From: Bacteroidales bacterium
GTDB taxonomy: Bacteria; Bacteroidota; Bacteroidia; Bacteroidales; F082
Reading direction: 5' to 3'
Assembly: GCA_017531225.1 (NCBI GenBank)
Contig: JAFXLL010000009.1
Span: 62,001 to 126,000 of the forward strand
DNA length: 64,000 nucleotides
The translations under genes and the position numbers were made by a program. The notes below the pieces were generated by a model. That model did not search any database and was not told where the DNA came from. It saw only the letters and a list, made by a program, of their open reading frames with translations. The stretch's first letter is position 1. Each line of letters begins with the position of its first letter. Of the stretch, positions 60,361 through 64,000 are shown piece after piece.

Positions 60361-60819
60361 ATGATGAAAACCATAAAACTATTGATATTAGTGGCGCTGT
60401 CGGTGGTCATGGCCTCATGCCACAACGGCAACGACAAAAAGCTCTCGGGCGATTTAGTGACCAATCCCAAGTCGGCACAGAGCCCCTCGGACAAGGCTCC
60501 TGTGATCAAGTTCGACAAGACGGAGTTCGACTTCGGTAAGATCCTTCAGGGTGAGGTGGTGTCATACACCTTCCATTTCACCAACACCGGCAACGCCCCG
60601 TTACTCATCACCAATGTCGATAAGAGCTGCGGATGCACTGCCAGTGAATATCCACGCACGCCGATTGAACCGGGTGGCTCAGGCGACATCAAGATAACCT
60701 ACGACAGCAAAGGTCATCATGGCTTCCAGTCGAAGGCGCTGGTGGTCATTTCCAATACCATTCCCTCGCAAACTACCCTGCGTATCAAGGCTGAGGTGAG
60801 AACGCCGAATCAGTTGTAA
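60361..60819 (+). CDS. DUF1573 lipoprotein
   Basis: 152 residues. Lipoprotein signal with lipobox (VVMASC). The mature part is an immunoglobulin-like DUF1573 domain: FDKTEFDFGKILQGEVVSY, FTNTGNAPLLI, and the conserved KSCGCTASEYP cysteines. Relatives sit in the Bacteroidota envelope with unknown function. It is preceded by the CHU_C gene and followed by an A-rich repeat and yajC. Confidence 0.85.
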   Translation: MMKTIKLLILVALSVVMASCHNGNDKKLSGDLVTNPKSAQSPSDKAPVIKFDKTEFDFGKILQGEVVSYTFHFTNTGNAPLLITNVDKSCGCTASEYPRTPIEPGGSGDIKITYDSKGHHGFQSKALVVISNTIPSQTTLRIKAEVRTPNQL

Positions 60820-60850
60820 GATAAAAGTTAATAGATAAAAGATAAAAGTT
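60818..60850. repeat. A-rich (AGATAAA) intergenic repeat
   Basis: After the DUF1573 stop: AGATAAAAGTTAATAGATAA, then a further AGATAAAAG unit leading into TTTAATG. Same phrase as between sufS and sufE. Confidence 0.6.
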
Positions 60851-60863
60851 TAATGCAATTACT

Positions 60864-61184
60864 ATGAATACATTATTTGTTTTACTGCAAGAGGCTCAAC
60901 AGCCTAAAGGCGGCATGTTCGGAAGCCTGCTTCCACTGTTATTAATCATGGTTGTTTTCGTTCTCTTTTTCATCCTTCCCCAAAGGAAAAAAGCAAAGGA
61001 AACACAGAAGTTTCGCGATGAGCTGAAGAAAGGCGACAAGGTTGTCACCATCGGCGGCTTCCACGGCAAGATCACTGAAGTCAAGGAGAACACCGTGATG
61101 GTCTCATTGGCTCCAGACGTTGTGGTCGAACTCGAAAAATCCGCTCTCGTTCAGAACGCTTCACAAGTTGGTGGACAGGCCTAA
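60864..61184 (+). CDS. yajC: Preprotein translocase accessory subunit YajC
   Basis: 106 residues; one N-terminal transmembrane segment (LLPLLLIMVVFVLFFILPQRK) with the characteristic PQRK end, then a small cytoplasmic domain with GDKVVTIGGFHGKI. YajC joins the SecDF complex at the SecYEG channel. Here it is not next to secDF. It ends 1 bp before the YbbR gene. Confidence 0.93.
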   Translation: MNTLFVLLQEAQQPKGGMFGSLLPLLLIMVVFVLFFILPQRKKAKETQKFRDELKKGDKVVTIGGFHGKITEVKENTVMVSLAPDVVVELEKSALVQNASQVGGQA

Positions 61185-61185
61185 T

Positions 61186-62151
61186 ATGGATTCCGTCGAA
61201 CAGATTAAAGAGGATATTGCCAAGAAGGACAAGTCGAAAGTCTTGACCTTCTTAGTTTTTTTGGTTATCTCAGCGGTACTTTGGTTTCTCATTAAGCTTA
61301 CCAAGGAATACACGAGCCAGACCTCTTTCTTCGTCACATACACAGAGGTGCCTGTCAACAAATGGGTCTCCACCTCGCAGCAGGCGGTAAAGCTCTCGTT
61401 TGTGGCCGACGGTTTTATTACCCTTCGTCATAACCTGGTGCGGAAGCAATACCGTACCATTACGATTCCCCTTAACGAGGTGACATACCGCCTTGAAGGG
61501 GGCAATACCTATAGCTATAGCTCGCAATATGTGGCCGAGCGAGTGGCTGATTGGTTGGGCGTTCCTACAGGCAGCGTCACCATTAACGATGACAAGCAGT
61601 TTTTCAACATGGAGGACCTCCAGTCGAAAGAGCTGCAGGTGCGTGTGCCTCTCGATGTCAAGACCCAACGTCAGTATCAAGTGTATGGACAGCCTCATGC
61701 AACGCCGTCGTCGATCACGGTTTACGGACCGAAGAACATGCTCGACACCATGACGGCGGTGTATACGGCGACACTCCATGCAGTCAATGCCAGCGAGGAT
61801 GTCGTCCAGACCCTCGCACTCGACCTTTACGACGGTGCCGTCCGTTCCGACGTCACAGCAGTGGAGGTCTTAGTAGATGTCGAACAATACACCGAAATCG
61901 ACATCGAAGTGCCGGTGAAGGCCACCGATCGGCGAAATCTACGTTTCTTCCCTGAGACGGTGAAGGTGAAGTGCATGGTGCCCATCAAGGAATATGCTTC
62001 CATCAACGGAGCGTTGTTCCAGGTGTTGGCTGACACCGCCCAGTTGCATCAGCTACAGCCTTTGCTCGACGTTAAGCTCGTGCAAGTTCCGGAGAACGTT
62101 CAAGTGTTGAAAATCGAGCCGGAACAAGTGGAATATCTCATTGTGAATTGA
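61186..62151 (+). CDS. YbbR-domain protein
   Basis: 321 residues from the ATG at 61186; the frame opens earlier inside yajC. An N-terminal transmembrane helix (VLTFLVFLVISAVLWFLI) is followed by extracytoplasmic YbbR-like repeats (VYGPKNMLDTM and similar turns). In other bacteria YbbR (CdaR) regulates a diadenylate cyclase; here no cyclase is adjacent and the gene sits between yajC and coaE, a common Bacteroidota order. Confidence 0.8.
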   Translation: MDSVEQIKEDIAKKDKSKVLTFLVFLVISAVLWFLIKLTKEYTSQTSFFVTYTEVPVNKWVSTSQQAVKLSFVADGFITLRHNLVRKQYRTITIPLNEVTYRLEGGNTYSYSSQYVAERVADWLGVPTGSVTINDDKQFFNMEDLQSKELQVRVPLDVKTQRQYQVYGQPHATPSSITVYGPKNMLDTMTAVYTATLHAVNASEDVVQTLALDLYDGAVRSDVTAVEVLVDVEQYTEIDIEVPVKATDRRNLRFFPETVKVKCMVPIKEYASINGALFQVLADTAQLHQLQPLLDVKLVQVPENVQVLKIEPEQVEYLIVN

Positions 62152-62152
62152 G

Positions 62153-62764
62153 ATGAGAGTTGCTATCACGGGAAATATTGGGTCGGGGAAGAGTTACGTC
62201 TGTGATCTCTTTAAGTCTCTTGGTGTTCCTGTTTTTGATTCTGATCGTGAAGCCAAGCTGCTTTACGATCTTCCTGAGGTGCGTCAAAAGATGGTGGAGC
62301 GTTTCGGCGCCAATATCTATAATGAAGAAGGAGCCTTGGATCGCAGGCTGATGGCTTCGAAGGTGTTTGCCGATGCTTGTGCTTTGGGCTATGTGGAGTC
62401 GGTCCTGTATCCTGTCTTAAATAAGCGTTTCACGGACTGGGCTGACCAACAAGGAACTCCCTACGTGCTGTATGAATCTGCCTTGATCTTCGAGAAGCAT
62501 CTGGAGGAGATGTTCGATGCCATCATTGTGGTGGCAGCTTCAGAGTCGGTACGCATCCGTCGGGTGATGACACGCGACCGTTGTACTGAGGAGCAGGTAC
62601 GTGCCCGCATGGCGATGCAGCTGCCCCAGTCGGAGAAGGTCACCAAGGCTGACTTTGTCATCGCTCATGAAGACGATGATGAGGATGAATACCTAATGGA
62701 ACAGGTTGGAAAAATCCACGCGATCTTGTTTAATCGATTAAATAATTTGTTTCTCGATTTCTAA
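62153..62764 (+). CDS. coaE: Dephospho-CoA kinase
   Basis: Last step of coenzyme A synthesis, phosphorylating the 3' hydroxyl of dephospho-CoA. 203 residues; Walker A GNIGSGKS at residues 7-14, then FDSDREAKLLYD, YESALIFE and RDRCTEEQVRARM, all family segments. It starts 1 bp after the YbbR stop. With coaD this window holds both last CoA steps in separate places. Confidence 0.95.
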   Translation: MRVAITGNIGSGKSYVCDLFKSLGVPVFDSDREAKLLYDLPEVRQKMVERFGANIYNEEGALDRRLMASKVFADACALGYVESVLYPVLNKRFTDWADQQGTPYVLYESALIFEKHLEEMFDAIIVVAASESVRIRRVMTRDRCTEEQVRARMAMQLPQSEKVTKADFVIAHEDDDEDEYLMEQVGKIHAILFNRLNNLFLDF

Positions 62765-62769
62765 TTTAT

Positions 62770-62777
62770 TATCTTTG
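62770..62777 (+). promoter_or_regulatory. Promoter (TATCTTTG) of the V-type ATPase operon
   Basis: TATCTTTG followed by C, with TTTG 20 bp upstream; 35 bp before the subunit E ATG. Confidence 0.65.
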
Positions 62778-62812
62778 CACCCAATTCGATATTAGGTATA
62801 AACAAAGATAGT

Positions 62813-63424
62813 ATGCAAGACAAACTTCAAGAATTAACCGATAGGCTCTATAACGAGGGCCTTTCAAAAGGTAAACAGGAAGGCGAAGAGCTGTTGCAAA
62901 AAGCCCATGCCGAGGCCGACAACATTGTCGCTCAAGCCAAAGCTGAAGCTGAACGCATCATCGCCAAAGCCAACAAAGAGGCTGAAGAGCTGAAGACCAA
63001 AGTCACCGCTGACGTGAAGATGGCCGCTACCCAAAGCATCGCCGCAACGAAACAAGAAATCGAAAAGATGGTGGTGAGCAAGGCCGCTGCCGAAGGCGTG
63101 AAAGCCAATATGACCAACGTCGACTTCGTGAAAGAGTTGATCGCTAACGTGGTGAAGGCATTCAATCCCCAAAACGCCAGCCCCGTGGCACTTGACCTTA
63201 TCCTGCCCGAATCGATGAAAGCCCAACTGGAGCCTTTCGTGCAAAACGAAATCACTAACCAGTTTAAGGGTGAAATCAAGGTGGACTATTCCAAGAAGAT
63301 GAACGGCGGCTTCAAGATCGCTCCACGCGACGGAGGCTATGTGCTCCAGTTCACCGACGAAGAGTTTACCCAACTCATCGCCAACTACCTACGTCCCGCT
63401 ACCAAGAAAATCCTTTTCGGCTAA
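62813..63424 (+). CDS. atpE: V-type ATP synthase subunit E
   Basis: 203 residues. The N-terminal half is a long coiled coil rich in Ala, Glu and Lys (KAHAEADNIVAQAKAEAERI region, 30-90), the peripheral stalk of V/A-type ATPases; the C-terminal half is the globular domain that binds the A/B head. It is the first gene of an operon that continues beyond the window; its stop shares one base with the next start (TAATG). Confidence 0.87.
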   Translation: MQDKLQELTDRLYNEGLSKGKQEGEELLQKAHAEADNIVAQAKAEAERIIAKANKEAEELKTKVTADVKMAATQSIAATKQEIEKMVVSKAAAEGVKANMTNVDFVKELIANVVKAFNPQNASPVALDLILPESMKAQLEPFVQNEITNQFKGEIKVDYSKKMNGGFKIAPRDGGYVLQFTDEEFTQLIANYLRPATKKILFG

Positions 63425-63996
63425 TGGATAACTACGTCTATATCGTGGCCGGCCTGCCGGAACTGACCTCGGGCTTCGAGAATACGGGCTTCGACTATAG
63501 CGCCGTCAAGGAAAGCATCATGGAACTGCTCTCCGAGAAGGATCAGCAACTGGTCGAGCTCATGGAAGAAGGCTTCGACGAGAATACCCTCGGCGCCGAC
63601 TTCTACGCCAAGGCCGCCGAGAGCAAAAACCGCTTCATCCGTGAGTACTTCGACTTCGACGGACGCCTGCGTAACCTCAAGGTGCAGTACCTGGCCAAAC
63701 GCCTCGGCAAACAAGGCGACAACTACCTCGTGGAATTACCCGAAGCCGACTTTGAAGAGGAGAAGCTGATAATGGATATCCTTGCCGAAGCCGACTTCGT
63801 GCAACGTGAGCAGAAGATGGATGAGTTGAAATGGGAAAAGGCATCCGATATCGCTCGCTTGGATTACTTCAACATGAACGCCATCCTGGCTTTTATGGTG
63901 AAAGCGAAAACCGTACAGCGTTGGGCTGAACTCGACCCTGCCAAAGGACAGGAGATGTTCAAGAAGTTGGTAAATGAGATAAAAGATAAGAGATAA
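63424..63996 (+). CDS. DUF2764 protein of the V-type ATPase operon
   Basis: 190 residues, mostly helical. It begins with YVYIVAGLPELTSG and continues with a helical, acidic region. It matches the DUF2764 proteins encoded between subunits E and A in Bacteroidota V-type ATPase operons. Known relatives are often longer, but the stop here is followed by an A-rich spacer, so the gene looks complete. The function is probably structural or assembly related. Confidence 0.75.
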   Translation: MDNYVYIVAGLPELTSGFENTGFDYSAVKESIMELLSEKDQQLVELMEEGFDENTLGADFYAKAAESKNRFIREYFDFDGRLRNLKVQYLAKRLGKQGDNYLVELPEADFEEEKLIMDILAEADFVQREQKMDELKWEKASDIARLDYFNMNAILAFMVKAKTVQRWAELDPAKGQEMFKKLVNEIKDKR

Positions 63997-64000
63997 AAGA
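63977..64000. repeat. A-rich (AGATAAA) repeat at the window edge
   Basis: AGATAAAAGATAAGAGATAA and onward, overlapping the last codons and stop of the DUF2764 gene. It is the same phrase as after sufS, so the repeat can extend into a coding end. Confidence 0.6.

Noticed and set aside
1-64000. CRISPR arrays, rRNA genes and replication origins
   Set aside because: I looked for regularly spaced repeats, rRNA-like blocks and origin-type repeats and saw none; the repeats present are hairpins or protein-coding tandem repeats.

Overview
The window is a chromosomal segment of a Bacteroidota bacterium, most probably an uncultured gut- or rumen-type member of the Bacteroidales. The support is type IX secretion (T9SS) C-terminal sorting domains, a gliding-motility-type (CHU_C) C-terminus, a 1100-residue SecA of the Bacteroidota form, a V-type ATPase operon, frequent TAnnTTTG -7 promoter boxes, and a scarcity of strong Shine-Dalgarno sequences. 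Genus and species cannot be read from the sequence.

Core genes fill 1-20.3 kb and 51.8-64 kb. The left part holds the end of a T9SS cargo gene, birA, pyrE, a NUDIX hydrolase, coaD, a thioredoxin-fold envelope protein and secA. A leftward cluster follows: a GT39-type glycosyltransferase, pepT, a PHP-type protein and an LtaS-like sulfatase. Next comes a sufB-C-D-S-E iron-sulfur operon with a separate SufT-like gene and a LicA/choline-kinase-type phosphotransferase. The right part holds mfd, an IS200-like transposase embedded in REP hairpins, a cupin, hutU, a CHU_C protein, a DUF1573 lipoprotein, yajC, a YbbR protein, coaE and the start of a V-type ATPase operon.

Between them lies about 31 kb of mostly accessory DNA. 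An 11.9 kb genomic island (20361-32265) sits in the 3' end of a tRNA-Ala(CGC) gene. It is bounded by a 15-bp direct repeat of the tRNA end, carries a tyrosine integrase at its right end, an AbiEi/AbiEii toxin-antitoxin pair, and about a dozen small single-domain enzymes. From 32.3 to 42.3 kb come two different AAA-type ATPases (DUF4143 and DUF234 types), a compact operon with two unrelated P-loop GTPases, a membrane-anchored protein and two paralogous helical proteins behind a long structured leader, and several hypothetical genes. A 9.3 kb gene (42477-51791) then encodes a 3104-residue T9SS adhesin of fibronectin III and discoidin-like modules.

The most unusual features are: (i) palindromic double-hairpin elements inserted in frame inside two housekeeping genes, sufS and mfd; (ii) a REP/transposase unit directly upstream of mfd, with a hairpin covering the only upstream start codon; (iii) the two-GTPase operon, a candidate undescribed system; and (iv) a DUF234 ATPase gene bracketed by two copies of a 74-bp hairpin repeat, the upstream copy preceded by what looks like the last codons of a vanished sister gene.
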